In this document: piece by piece, positions 12,400 to 23,502 of the stretch | Numbering within the stretch: the first letter of the stretch is position 1 | Layout: each line of letters starts with the position of its first letter | The notes under the pieces: model-generated | Databases searched by the model: none | What the model saw: the letters and a program-made list of their open reading frames with translations, nothing else | What the model was told of the DNA's origin: nothing | Assembly: GCA_029948255.1 (NCBI GenBank) | Contig: JALIZF010001815.1 | Location: forward strand, 372,001-436,000 | Reading direction: 5' to 3' | DNA: 64,000 nt | Source: Telmatactis stephensoni | Lineage: Eukaryota; Cnidaria; Anthozoa; Actiniaria; Isophelliidae | Made by a program: the position numbers and the translations under genes

Positions 12400-15343
12400 A
12401 GGAGATGTAATAGCATCACATTATACACTAAAGTAGATGGTAAATTGAACTACTGCGTTATTTTTATGCGGAATAAACGCTTTAAAATAAAGTATATGAT
12501 AAAAGGTCTTAAAAATGGTAAAGTGGAAGTCGCGAGTGACAATTATACTGCCACCTCCGTGTTCACCACAAATATATCCATAGTATAAAAGTATCAAAGA
12601 CTGAGGTAACTGTTGGTGGATTTCTGCAGTGATTTCAGTTACTCTGCATGCCTGAAGGTTGGACATCACAATTCCATCGATATTTATCACATATCTATCT
12701 TCCATCCTATAGCACAATTCTTACTTTAACTTTATACTAATGTAGAAACTTTAAACTCAATAATAAACACTTGGTAATGCATTAGCAGTACTAGTCCAAT
12801 ATACATTGACATTTATATGCCATTTTCTGTCAAATGAAGCCAAGTCTACAGACACCTTAATGCTTGCAAGGTTACAGTGAAATACAGCTGAAACTTTCTG
12901 GATGTTCTTGTTACACAGACGAGAAGGAAAAAAAGTAAATTTTTAAAGCAAGCAGCAGTACAGCTTTATGTTACTTGGAGCTTTAAAGAGTAAGCCTATC
13001 AGCCAAACTCATCGTAAATATAGTCATTATGAATGCAATCTTAAAGTTTCACGAATGAGTAGCTTTTGCTTTATTTGTCATTGTGTTTATCGTCAATCGA
13101 TGTTCATATACTATTTGTTTTCGCTTAAATGTAGGTGCTCGCTATTACTTTATAACTAGTCTTTTAATTACTATAGGTTTACTGTGCAAAAACTTACGAA
13201 ACGTTCCTTATCGTTGTATTCATTAAACAGAGCTAGGCAACGCCTACAATATAACTGCATTAATACAAGGGCGACCACAGGGCCTTTAAAGGACTAATTC
13301 CAGCTGGTCTTAGAATAAGTACCATGCAATTAAAGGCGTTTTTGAAAACGATTCAGTTTTTCGAGCGCCAGAAGGAAACAGAGGAACTGTAATACACAGA
13401 AATCGGCTAAATGATCGAGTCTGTGGATTGTTTATGTCGTTAGTGAAAACCAGGATTAAGAATTTTTACCTGCTTGGCAAGGCAAGAGATATGCACTGAT
13501 CAACAACATAATCATAATGATTAGATCTCCGCAAAAAAAAAATCGTTTATGTACGGAAATTGTACGAAGTGAGCCCAAACATTATACGAACTTAGTCACG
13601 TGAGAGTGTGGCGTGAGAGTGTTGTGAGAGACTGTTAAGCACATGATATTGTAATGGCAAATTTGAAGTTTTGTTTAAAGTAAAATTCGATTCAAATCTA
13701 GCAGAATAGATTCAATTATCCTACAGTTTATGCTCTCACCACTACAACTTCCAACTCCATTTTACCAAGCTTCTATACGTCACTTCCTGTAAATTAGTGA
13801 CAAAAGAACTATCAATAAATTATAATAATAATAATTATTATTATTATTATTGAGGATACTCCAACTCATTACAAATGATTTTCATGCAGGGGGGGCCTAC
13901 CAAAATAAATGACAAATACTATATATATATTAAATTAATTGATTTACTACTTTCCTTTTTTATATGATTAATAGATATAATGTAAATATAACATAAATAA
14001 TACTCAATGGATTAAAACTATAAAATAAACAACAGATTTGATGAAATGCTAGTAATATAAGGTAATACAATTATATAATTATTAGTTGTTATAATAATAT
14101 TTATAACTTTCCTGCTTTGACCACAACTTACCCGGCGAGCAACTCTAGACAATGGATTCAAAGTTTGCGACGCTTTTCAAGTGTTTATCATTTACACTGC
14201 TTGCACAGAATGACACACAGGAGTACGATGAATGTTGAAAAAAATCGCATTCAATTATTCTCTTTCAGGGTTGTTACTCTGGCAGGGAAACTGTTAGCTT
14301 AAACTAAAACATTCTTCTCATACTAATTTTATCAAAACGCATTTCATTTAACTGCTATGTACGCACCACATTTCTATTCAAAACAAGTATGATGGTTTTA
14401 AATGTGACAAGAGAAACACAAAAAAGATGATGCTACATTATTTTGTGGTTAGATTTTTAGTTTTTTATTCAAATGCTTTTGTACTAATCCAAGAAATTTA
14501 GAACACTGTTCCCAGTACTATAATTGATCAATTTCCTTCTGTGACTTTTAAAGTATCTTAAATTATCCACCTAAAGAATCTAGACTTTTCAACTCTTAAA
14601 ACTGCCCCCAGGACATACAGAATGCGTAGAAAATGTCACGAGAACACGTGCATTAGAAGAAAAAAATTGAACCAGGAAAACTCTATCAAGTGCTTATCAC
14701 TTGAATGCCAGAAAACGTGCTGGCTCTCAACAGGTTTATTTGGCAAAGCAATGAAACAGGACTTTTATGGACGTCGCAAAGAAAACAAACAAATAAAAAA
14801 CAGAATAGAATGAAAAGAAAGAATGTGTTGTTTGTTAATTTTGCAATTTGTTTGTTGATTTTTGTTTATTAATTTTTCGAAATATGCAGTGGAATCTGAC
14901 CTGTATTAATTGGCACACACACAAATTAACATTACAGTTGAATCAGTAGCAAGTTATTATTTTCGATAAATAACTGCTGTCCTTTAGTACTACGTGAGAC
15001 ATTTGGTAGCACTCTATCTTTGTGGAACGTTCCCCCATAGTATAGCGCTATTTATGAAATATCACTTTGCAAATTGAAACTATGATTTTTAAAACTACAA
15101 TTAGTTTAGTTCAACTTAAGAACATAAATATTTGACAAAGAAGCTAAACGGCTCAATATATATATAAAAAAGATATAGGTTAAAAAGAATTCATCTAGGA
15201 GTATTTTAAAGACCCATATTTCACCTTAGCTGTCAGTCGGTGTTGTTCTTGATCAGAGACCGCAGTTCCGTGGACTGTGTAATTGATTGCCAAATGAGCC
15301 AATTTCAGAGTGGGTGCAAAATACCATAAAATTGCGGTTTTTA

Positions 15344-15420
15344 ATAAATATCAAGTTCCTTATTGAAGGTGCTTTCAGAAGTTGGTGAAGTGTCCAGATG
15401 AAGTCTACACACTGGTAAAG
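15344..15420 (+). promoter_or_regulatory. Possible orphan promoter and leader exon
   Basis: An AATAAATAT motif, then about 30 nt later CTTTCAGAAGTTGGTGAAG, then a splice donor at 15420/15421 (GGTAAAG|GTATGT). The exon-like segment resembles the gene C and D leader exons (GTTGGTGA, GTGTCC, GATGAA, ACTGGT in the same order). It could be an upstream alternative promoter of gene C or a relic of a lost family member. Confidence 0.3.
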
Positions 15421-16017
15421 GTATGTAAAAAGTTAGCAAAGAACATCATTTTCTACAAGATAAATTCATACTGCTTGCATGAGTCAACTCTGTCCCACGG
15501 ACTATCTCTTGTGTCATTAAAGCGATCACCTCCCCTAAGTGACTGACTTGTAATTCGTTTCGATTCCACATTAATTTACCTAAGAAAGCCCTCAACTAAG
15601 CGACCACTGATGATATTTTTTAAACCAACGCGACCACTATTTAATGTTGGCTAAGAAATTTGACATTTTTTGATTTTGTACATTCTATTGCTTAAGTCTC
15701 TCCTTTTGTACTTTTTGCGTCTCCGGAAAGCGACTACTCACAGGAGTTGCCAATAACTATTGCGTAGTTGTTTCTGATAGCGGTGACAGGAATAAGTAGA
15801 CAGCTTACAGACAAACCCACATAAACGAAAACAATAGGTTTAAAGTCCAGTACAAACTACAGTGGTTTTTTAACTCGTGAATAAAAAAATTATACTAAAA
15901 AAATATTCAATACTAATAAAAGTTGTTCTTTTGCTGGAACCCAACTACCCGTTAATACTTCCTTTTTATCTTCTAAGAGAACTCAATTCAAGTGAAACTA
16001 GTCTGTAAACAGGCTCT

Positions 16018-16165
16018 GGAAAGAGGTGGGAGGGAATGGGAGGGAAATAGGAAGGGAAGGGAAGGGAATGGGCGAAAAGAAGAAGGGAGGGACAGGCTCA
16101 CCCTCCTCTTTACCTCTCCCTCAAACCCCTCCCTTCGTCGTTCCCCTCCCCTTCCTCCCAGAACT
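16018..16165. repeat. Purine-rich block followed by pyrimidine-rich block
   Basis: About 80 nt of G/A-rich sequence with GGGAAGGGAAGGG is followed by about 80 nt of C/T-rich sequence, giving an imperfect inverted arrangement. Open frames here are low-complexity artefacts. Confidence 0.7.
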
Positions 16166-16254
16166 AGTCGCGTACAGCCGAACAAAGTCCTGGATATCTT
16201 CGTCATAACCAGAGTTTTGTTTGGCTGTTCGCAGGCTAGAAGCTATCTTGGTTT

Positions 16255-16520
16255 CCTCCATTCTCCAGGTCTCCTTGGCAAAAGTTTACAATTTGTGAGT
16301 GAGCGATCGAGTGACATCATTTTGAACTAATATATCACAAGAAATTAAAGAATGTCTTTACTAGCTAGCATGATGTATTTGGTCGAACTATTTTGATGGG
16401 GTTTATTGTCTGTGATCAGATATACAGTTTGACGTCATGAATATTCATTGACTTCCCTCTTAAGAGAGCACAGGAGGAGAACCTTTGTTATACATAACTG
16501 GTTTTTAAGCGTTTTGCGCT
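16255..16520. repeat. Left part of the C/D segmental duplication (copy in front of gene C)
   Basis: This block aligns with about 38935-39215. Shared landmarks in order are CAATTTGTGAGTGAG, CTAGCATGATGTA, ATATACAGTTTGACGTCAT, TTAAGAGAGCA and TAAGCGTTTT(G/C)CGCTTAAC. It marks the outer limit of the duplication that includes genes C and D. Confidence 0.75.
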
Positions 16521-16732
16521 TAACTACGACAAACTTCGATATGGAAATAATAATGTAGAAGGTCAATTAGCAATCTATTATTTTTAAATTTCTTTGCAAT
16601 ATTCGAGCAATATATTTCAAGTTTTCCTCAGAAAACAAGAGTGGTTTCACTGAATCTCTGATCTGAAACAGATTTTTTTTTTATTTGGGCCTAGCAGTTA
16701 TCGATTCAGACTATAATTAGTTGTCAATGACT

Positions 16733-17168
16733 AGAGTGGTTTCCATAAACCCGTGAAATAGATATTAAACTAAAACACATTAGAGTACAAACACTAAAAG
16801 TGTGCAACATAAATAGTACTAAATAGTGCTAAATTATGCAAATTCTTTTGTTTTCTATTGTTTAATTAGTGCTATTTAGTACTAAATAGTGCAAAGTAGA
16901 GTGATTTTCACCGGACTGTGAGATAGTTACTAAGCTAATAGACACTAATAGACTCTGCACCCATTGTTTTCTTTTGTAGCAATGCAACTATTAGACACTA
17001 TTAAACACTGACTATTAGTAATTGTTCCACAGTCCGATGAAAATCACTCTATTGCACACTTTTAGTGTTTGTACTCTAGTAGACCCTAATTCTACTGTTT
17101 TCTTTTGTGTCGGTTTGACTATTACACTTTAACTTTTAGTTTTTATTTTCACGGGTTTATGAAAACCA
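16733..17168. mobile_element. Nested set of three inverted-repeat MITEs
   Basis: Three concentric pairs of arms are visible. Outer: GAGTGGTTTCCATAAACCCG with CGGGTTTATGAAAACCACT. Middle: AGAGTACAAACACTAAAAGT with ACTTTTAGTGTTTGTACTCT. Inner: AGAGTGATTTTCACCGGACT with AGTCCGATGAAAATCACTCT. Related elements lie at 19660-19812 and 39595-39905. No transposase is present. Confidence 0.8.
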
Positions 17169-18312
17169 CTGTAGTCCCCACACTGGAAAAAAGTAGTTAT
17201 TGATAACAAACTGGGCTGAATTTGAATTTGAAAACAAAGCGATTTTAGTTGTCGCTAAGTTTTACTTATCGATCACAACTGGTCATGGATATTTGGGAGA
17301 ACCTACGTAGCACTTAGTTGATGTAGAATCGTATAGCAAACTGCTAAATGACGCGCTGATTGGTCGAGAAGGATGGTGATATTTTGTGGAATCGAGGGGC
17401 TTCCATTTACGTCCGCATATCGCATATAAATGATTGTCAATTTCTTTCTAGTCAAAATTTGGCTAATCCTTTCTATACAAAAGCGTTTTACTCTTTCATT
17501 ACACTTTTAGAATAAATTTAGAATATTTTCATCTCCAATCATACAATCTTTCGAAAAATATTAAAACAAATACAAACAAAAACTAAAAGGAAAACGATCA
17601 TAAACAGCTGCACCGTCGACAGACATGTTCAGCCCGGTTTTCAACTTACTTTCAAAAATGTTCTTGCCCTAAAAGATTTGCTTACACATCCAAAGAAGAA
17701 AAGGTAAACATGAGTGAATACTTCAGTCTTTCTAGAGTACTGTATAAGCCTATTTATTATATTTCTGATGAGCAGGAGATGCAAAATCACCACTTCTAGA
17801 TTCTCAAGCTGGGCAAAACCAGTGCCCGAACAACATGCCGAAAATCAGTTCAAAGACAAGACAACAATTGATTTTTAGAAAATCTTAACAAAATTAATTG
17901 TTCAAAACAGTATTTTTCTTAAGGAAAGTTCATTTTTGAGTTTGTTTTAAGCCAAAATCTAGCGAAGTCCTAGCGACTTCAACTCATGCAACTCTCCGTG
18001 TCTAGCGTCTCTTCACTGATCGAACCTGTGGCCTAAAACTTCGACAAAGTGCTCAAACTAGTTTTTCAAAACATCAAAAGATAAAAAGCTTGATATGAGA
18101 GCTATTAAAATTAGATAAAGGCTTACCGTTTTTCTGTTCAACGGTACTAGTGACTACCAGAGTCAGTGATCCAAACGAAATTTTCCCGGTTGTTTTGCCG
18201 CTCATGAGACAACTGTTCCTCCAGGATAATTCCCACCGGTGATTCTTCATTTCGATTGCAGTAAAAGAAAGTTTGTTTCGACGTAATTTGATCAGAAATT
18301 TGCTCCTCACGA

Positions 18313-18732
18313 CCACAGGTAGCCCAAGCTCACTATTAGTGGCTATTTATAAGAGAATGTATGGCACTCAATATCACTCAAAATTTCTGTCTTAATTTTA
18401 ATAAAATTCCACGAGACTTCTAGAGTATGTTGTTCATGCTTTCTTCTAACCTCTGAATGAGTTTCAGTGAAATTCGTCGATTTTAACTGCTCGCCCTAAG
18501 CCACTCATTTTCGAGTGGGAGTCTCGTTATTGGAACCTTTGTTCTGTGAGCTGCTCCCGCCCTAGGGCGAAGTTTATAAATAAATAAAAAAATAAAAAGA
18601 AGAAAGCATAAACAACACACTTTAGAAGTCTCGTGGAATTTTATTAAAATTAAGACAGAAATTTTGAGTGATATTGAGTGCCATACATTCTCTTATAAAT
18701 AGCCACTAATAGTGAGCTTGGGCTACCTGTGC
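18313..18732. mobile_element. Long inverted repeat with about 110-nt arms
   Basis: The left arm at 18313-18423 (CACAGGTAGCCCAAGCTC at its outer end) and the right arm at 18622-18732 (GAGCTTGGGCTACCTGTG) are nearly perfect reverse complements. The spacer of about 200 nt has no coding potential. A foldback or MITE-type element. Confidence 0.8.
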
Positions 18733-18907
18733 TCACGACGAAGCCCGTTTTGCAAAGGTGGTTTTCATTCAAGCTTACAGCTTCAACCTGATTCGTCAGT
18801 TAGATTTGTTTGTTGGCTATGAAATGGCTTCCCGTGCGCTCGCAGCAAAATTGTGAAAAACTAGTATTATTTAACTTTTTTTCTTGTCTGCTATACGATT
18901 CAAGGAA

Positions 18908-18966
18908 AATTCATTGGCTCGACTCGTAAATTCAACGTGGAATTCACGAGTCGAGCCAATGAATTT
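18908..18966. repeat. Short perfect palindrome
   Basis: TTCATTGGCTCGACTCGT pairs with ACGAGTCGAGCCAATGAA around a core of about 20 nt. Confidence 0.7.
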
Positions 18967-18976
18967 ACCTATAATA

Positions 18977-19233
18977 TACAGCGTTTTGCAAAAATTCTGA
19001 GAAAGCCAAGTATATACATATATACTAATTTGCATATTTTCAAATTTCTCTCAAATAGCATCTTTTTCATAAAAAGTCAGGTCAAAGTTCTTATCACCGT
19101 TAAGTCTGAATAACTGCATCGTAAATTTGCAAAGAATTTGTATTTTTGCCCGTATTTTAGTTTGAAAATTACCCATAATGCACCTGATATATGTATATAC
19201 TTGGCCGTCTCAGAATTTTTGCAAAACGCTGTA
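18977..19233. mobile_element. MITE with about 45-nt inverted ends
   Basis: TACAGCGTTTTGCAAAAATT on the left matches AATTTTTGCAAAACGCTGTA on the right, continuing inward through AAGTATATACATATAT. The core has no gene. Confidence 0.8.
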
Positions 19234-19431
19234 CTCATAAAAATATAATGAATAATACATAATAAAACAGATAAAAAATACAATAGAATACAATAGATTT
19301 TATGAATATATATATTACATCAATTAATAACTATTTCCTGTAGTGTGTGGAGGTTCTTGAGTCAGATACAAAAGAAAACAATGGGAAAAGGACTACCAAT
19401 GTGTACTATAAATATAACAGGTCATACAGCT

Positions 19432-19641
19432 GGGTCCCCTATAGCCCTTTGCAAAATATAATCACGCAAAAATATTTGGTCTTTCCACGCGTCACGGATA
19501 ATTATAGATCTCTTTCACGTTCACAATAACAATCAAAAGTTGCTTTCAAGTGGACGCAAAAATATTTTAGACCTTAAATCACGTTTCACGTCAAAATAAA
19601 TCAGCCATTCACGTTTCACGCAAAAGGTATAGGGGACCCTG
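19432..19641. mobile_element. MITE, family 2, copy 2
   Basis: Ends GGGTCCCCTATAGCCC and AAAGGTATAGGGGACCC match the copy at 3838-4001. The flanks GGTCATACAGCT and GGTCATAGCT suggest a target duplication. It sits inside another inverted-repeat element of the AGAGTGATTTTCACC family. Confidence 0.75.
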
Positions 19642-20099
19642 GTCATAGCTAGAGTGATTTTAGAGTGGTTTTCACTAAAGTGATTTTCACCAGACTGTGA
19701 AATAGATACTAAACTAATGCATATTAGTCTCAAACCCTAATTCCATTTTTTTGTTCTCATTCGACGATTACACAGCTAGTATTTATTTCACAGTCCGATG
19801 AAAATCACTCTAACCTTAAGTACATTTATTGAACTTAACTCTAAGTACATTTATAAATAGATTAATTTTTAACGATAGAATATTCCCAAACCGTAAAAAA
19901 ACAGGATTCTGGTTGAAAAGAAATATCCCTTATTCCTAATGAAATGACAAGGAAATAGTGTAGAAAAATGATCTGTCGAGATAAACTGAGAACTGCATGA
20001 ATAGTAAATGTGCTGAAATGAACTAAATAAGTGTTTTTTCCGTGATTTCCTAAATAAGCCTTAGTGAGTGACAGCGTCGATAGGCACTGACCTCGTTAA

Positions 20100-20225
20100 A
20101 ATCTATTTATGAATTGCACGCTATACATTCCTGTCATTCTAATATGTGAAATGCATTCAGTTCGCAGTTGGTGAGTTGGTGTCCGATTGAATTGTCCTTC
20201 AAGATCTTAAACTGGTTGAGAAAAA
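20100..20225 (+). promoter_or_regulatory. Predicted core promoter and 90-nt leader exon of gene C
   Basis: This segment is conserved with 40676-40800 in front of gene D. A TATA-like TATGAAT starts at 20108. An initiator match TCATTCT has its A at 20136, exactly 28 nt downstream. The predicted exon 20136-20225 ends in a splice donor (GAGAAAAA|GTGAGT), which would join to the acceptor at 21823, three bases before the start codon. In gene D the same exon is also 90 nt. No transcript evidence is available. Confidence 0.6.
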
Positions 20226-20833
20226 GTGAGTTATCGATGAAATCGTGTTGCCAAGGAGCGCAATAATGGTACTTTTACAAGTGCGCACGCTCCTCGAAGC
20301 ATTCAGTATCATTTTGAATACATACGCACGCATTCAGGTTTTCTTTTGAATGCATATTTCTTCTCCTAAAGAAGATGGCTCACTACTTTGATTATTGCTA
20401 CTTAAAAATATCCAGACAACCATTATACAAATATTTAAACCTATCAAAATGTGAAGAGTTCCGCTTAAGTGATGTCTGACCAAATTCAAAGTTCTCCTCA
20501 AAAATCTCTGAATTTCATAAAAAATGAAGGATTTGATCAGAGTCACTTATTGCGTTTTTGCATGGTTGTGTTCAGTTATTTCCATTGAAAGCTACAAATA
20601 CACGTCGCTGATATCTACCTTCTAGCCGGGTTTAAGTCCACTAGTAGTCCATGTAGTAAAGGCTACATAATATTATTGAAAAATGCCCCAGAAATTCTTG
20701 ATCATATACGAAAGGGAATTTCCAAGCTCTTCTTTTTGTTATGGAATACTTCAATTAAAAAAATGCTAAGCTCCATGTGGAAACTTAACTTAACTAATCC
20801 ATCATAGAGTGTCGTTTGATATATGATTGCTGT

Positions 20834-21068
20834 AGCCTCCTCCGCAGGCTACTCCTTTCTATTGGATTTCCTGTGGTAAATGAGGAGAGGGAGAGGGAGA
20901 CTGGAACCAGAAGAGAGGAAGACTGGGGACGAGGGGGAGGAGAGAAAATGAGGAGTTTTTTCTTTCCCCCTGACCCCCTCCCCCCTCATCTTCTTTGGCT
21001 CGCTCCCCGTCTCTCTTCTTTGCAACAGGAAGCCCAAGAGATGAAAGGAGTTGCCTGCGGAGGAGGCT
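20834..21068. mobile_element. MITE with 11-bp target duplication
   Basis: Ends AGCCTCCTCCGCAGGCTACT and the reverse complement-like GTTGCCTGCGGAGGAGGCT are flanked by the perfect 11-bp direct repeat ATGATTGCTGT (20823-20833 and 21069-21079). The core is strongly purine/pyrimidine skewed. A 9-11 bp duplication fits Mutator-like elements, but the class is inferred. Confidence 0.8.
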
Positions 21069-21084
21069 ATGATTGCTGTTGTAT

Positions 21085-21719
21085 CAATCTCGTACCCAGA
21101 GCCTGCGTTCCTCTTGGTCAGCGACCGAGAAACGAGAGGCTCTGGCCAACACAAATTTTTAGTCCGCTATTTGCGGACTTGGCTTAACTGCGCATGTCAA
21201 GCTCAATCTGTGACAGAAAATTGCTGATCGAGAGCTTATTTTTATGCACCGTATTTAGAAATATACTCAGAGGTAAAGAATGATATTTATGTGAGTCATT
21301 TGTGTGATTTATTTCACGTTTTGAAGCCTGTCAAGTGAATTTGAATCGATAGTCCAACGGCCCTCTTCGAAGCACGACCTTCAACGACCAACGGGCCACA
21401 AATCTCCTATTAAAACTGCACTAAATCTTATCGTTTGCTCACATCCTCTCGACATGAAGTAGTCTGATAATCTTTTTATATTCTGACAATGGTTCAGGCT
21501 ACCCTGAACAATTTTACTTATCGAAAATCGATCTGGAAGTAATAATTTAGGATAATTTCGGGAAATCTCGATTCTCAAAATATGCGAAGAATGTAAAATT
21601 CAAACGCTCCTTCTATTGTTCTGTCAACCAATCAGAGTGCTCCAAATAACTGTATTGGCCAGAGCCTCTCGTTTCTCGGTCGCTGACCAAGAGGAACGCA
21701 GGCTCTGGGTACGAGATTG
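21085..21719. mobile_element. Long-TIR element with 9-bp target duplication
   Basis: About 65-nt inverted ends (outer CAATCTCGTACCCAGAGCC) bound 635 bp. The 9-bp direct repeat CTGTTGTAT occurs at 21076-21084 and 21720-21728. It has inserted immediately beside the 20834-21068 element, within sequence overlapping that element's target duplication. Non-autonomous, in the gene C leader intron. Confidence 0.8.
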
Positions 21720-21825
21720 CTGTTGTATGCGGTGATTTACATCTATTTTTTGGTTACCACAACTGATTACCAGTCTATCAGTCAAAAAAAGAAAATTAAA
21801 CATTTTCGATTTCCTTTCACAGAAA

Positions 21826-23439
21826 ATGTCGAAGGCCTTTGTTGGTGTGTTGGTGTTGATTGGCGTGATTCTTGGCTTAGATGGTGTTCTTGGGCAAGGT
21901 AAGAAACATTTTCTTTTGTTTTCACATTTATATGGGTAGTTCAGTTCACCATGTTACTGCCATGAAATGTTAAAACCGGAGAGCTCTGTTGCTATCGTGC
22001 TCAATATCATTAAACCATGCCGGGCTATGCAGTAATGCATCAGGCTTCTAGTAGGTATTAAAGTCTAAAGTTTCGCAGAAAAACTCAGGATACTTTCCGA
22101 GATATTTTCTTTTACCAAAATGACAAAAATTGTCTTCGCCGAAAATTCACAAAGTTGATTTGACCGAAAGCGCCTGGGAATTCAGCTCTTGTGGCGTCAC
22201 ACGTAGGTGACACAAGTTCATTCAAATTCAACAATATACAAATAGTCTTCAACGTAGTCGTTCTTAACTTCGGGATCCCTGTGCTCCCGAACAACCCTTA
22301 GAGGGGAAGGAGCAAAGGGATCCTAACACTAAGAACGGCTGCATAGACTAATTTACTAATTCATTACATGAAATTCCTTTGTATTTTGTAGAAAACCTTT
22401 ACAGACCTTGGGAAGCTTGGGGCCCATGTGACGTAACCTGTGGGGGAGGTACAAGGTATCGGTATAGAGATTGTGTCGACTGGGATAACTTGGATTGCTG
22501 GGACCTCTGGAGATACGAAGACTGTAATACACATCCGTGTGGTGGCGGTAAGTCCTTCAGGCATATTAAGTTAAATCAATTGAAACAAGCTACAAACAGT
22601 TGTCGTTATTGGGCTTCCTGTTGAGAATAAAACGGTCTTCCTCTTTTTACAAATATTTATGCATTTTTTCGAACATAAACCAAGATGGCTGACTTAGTTA
22701 GTATTCTTTCACTCGATTGATTTAAATTTTGAGAAACAATTTTCGAAGGAAACCAATATTTTTCGCCAACCTCGTTCCCAGGGCCTTCTCTTCTCGCTTT
22801 TTTTCAAAATGGCGGCGCTCGAAGGGAAGAGTCATCCCTTCGAGCGGCGCCATTTTGAAAACAAAAAGCGAGAAGAGAAGGCCCTGGGAACGAGGTTGTT
22901 TTTTTCTCAAGGAAACGTTATCGAAATCCCAAAGAAGGTAAGTATAGATTTCCTTATATAGAAGTAGGAGCTCGTATGTGAACGGCAACCGTTTATAAGG
23001 TATTATTTGATTTGAAGAGAAATAAGGGAGCGTCAGGCCGGAGCGTGGGAAATATAAGAATATAAGAACGCCCCAAGCGACGAGAAAAGGAAAAACTTGA
23101 TAAAAGTCTCCGATGTAGTCTGCGCAGCAAGCATTGGGATACCTGTGTTGGTAATACAGGTATCCCAGCCCAACTTTCTCCCTTACCTTCAAAAAACGCT
23201 TGGTACTCAAGTGAGACTCGAACCCATTTTGTAATGAAAAACTTAGTTCAAACTATTATATCTTTAAACCCAATAAACTTTATTATTATGATTATGATGA
23301 TGAAGATTATGATTATGATTATTTATATATTATCATTGTGAGGTCGCACACTTTTATCAGTGGTAATTTTACTTGACATTTGGTGTCAACAAGACTCCTC
23401 AAATTTCAAGAACAGTTTTTCTGCAATTCTCTAGTGTCA

Positions 23440-23502
<63 letters not shown>

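Larger units (their letters stand above)
10756..15340. other. Intergenic region downstream of gene B
   Basis: No supportable gene. It contains a possible polyadenylation signal (AATAAATAAT, about 10914), a C homopolymer at 10966-10980, two MITEs listed separately, and a self-complementary AAT/ATT tract at about 13817-13852. From 12402 to 15340 I see only AT-rich sequence with short, unconvincing open frames. Confidence 0.6.

Noticed and set aside
12088..12588. 166-codon open frame
   Set aside because: Over half of it lies in the TTCAACA-type MITE and the rest has no recognisable feature.
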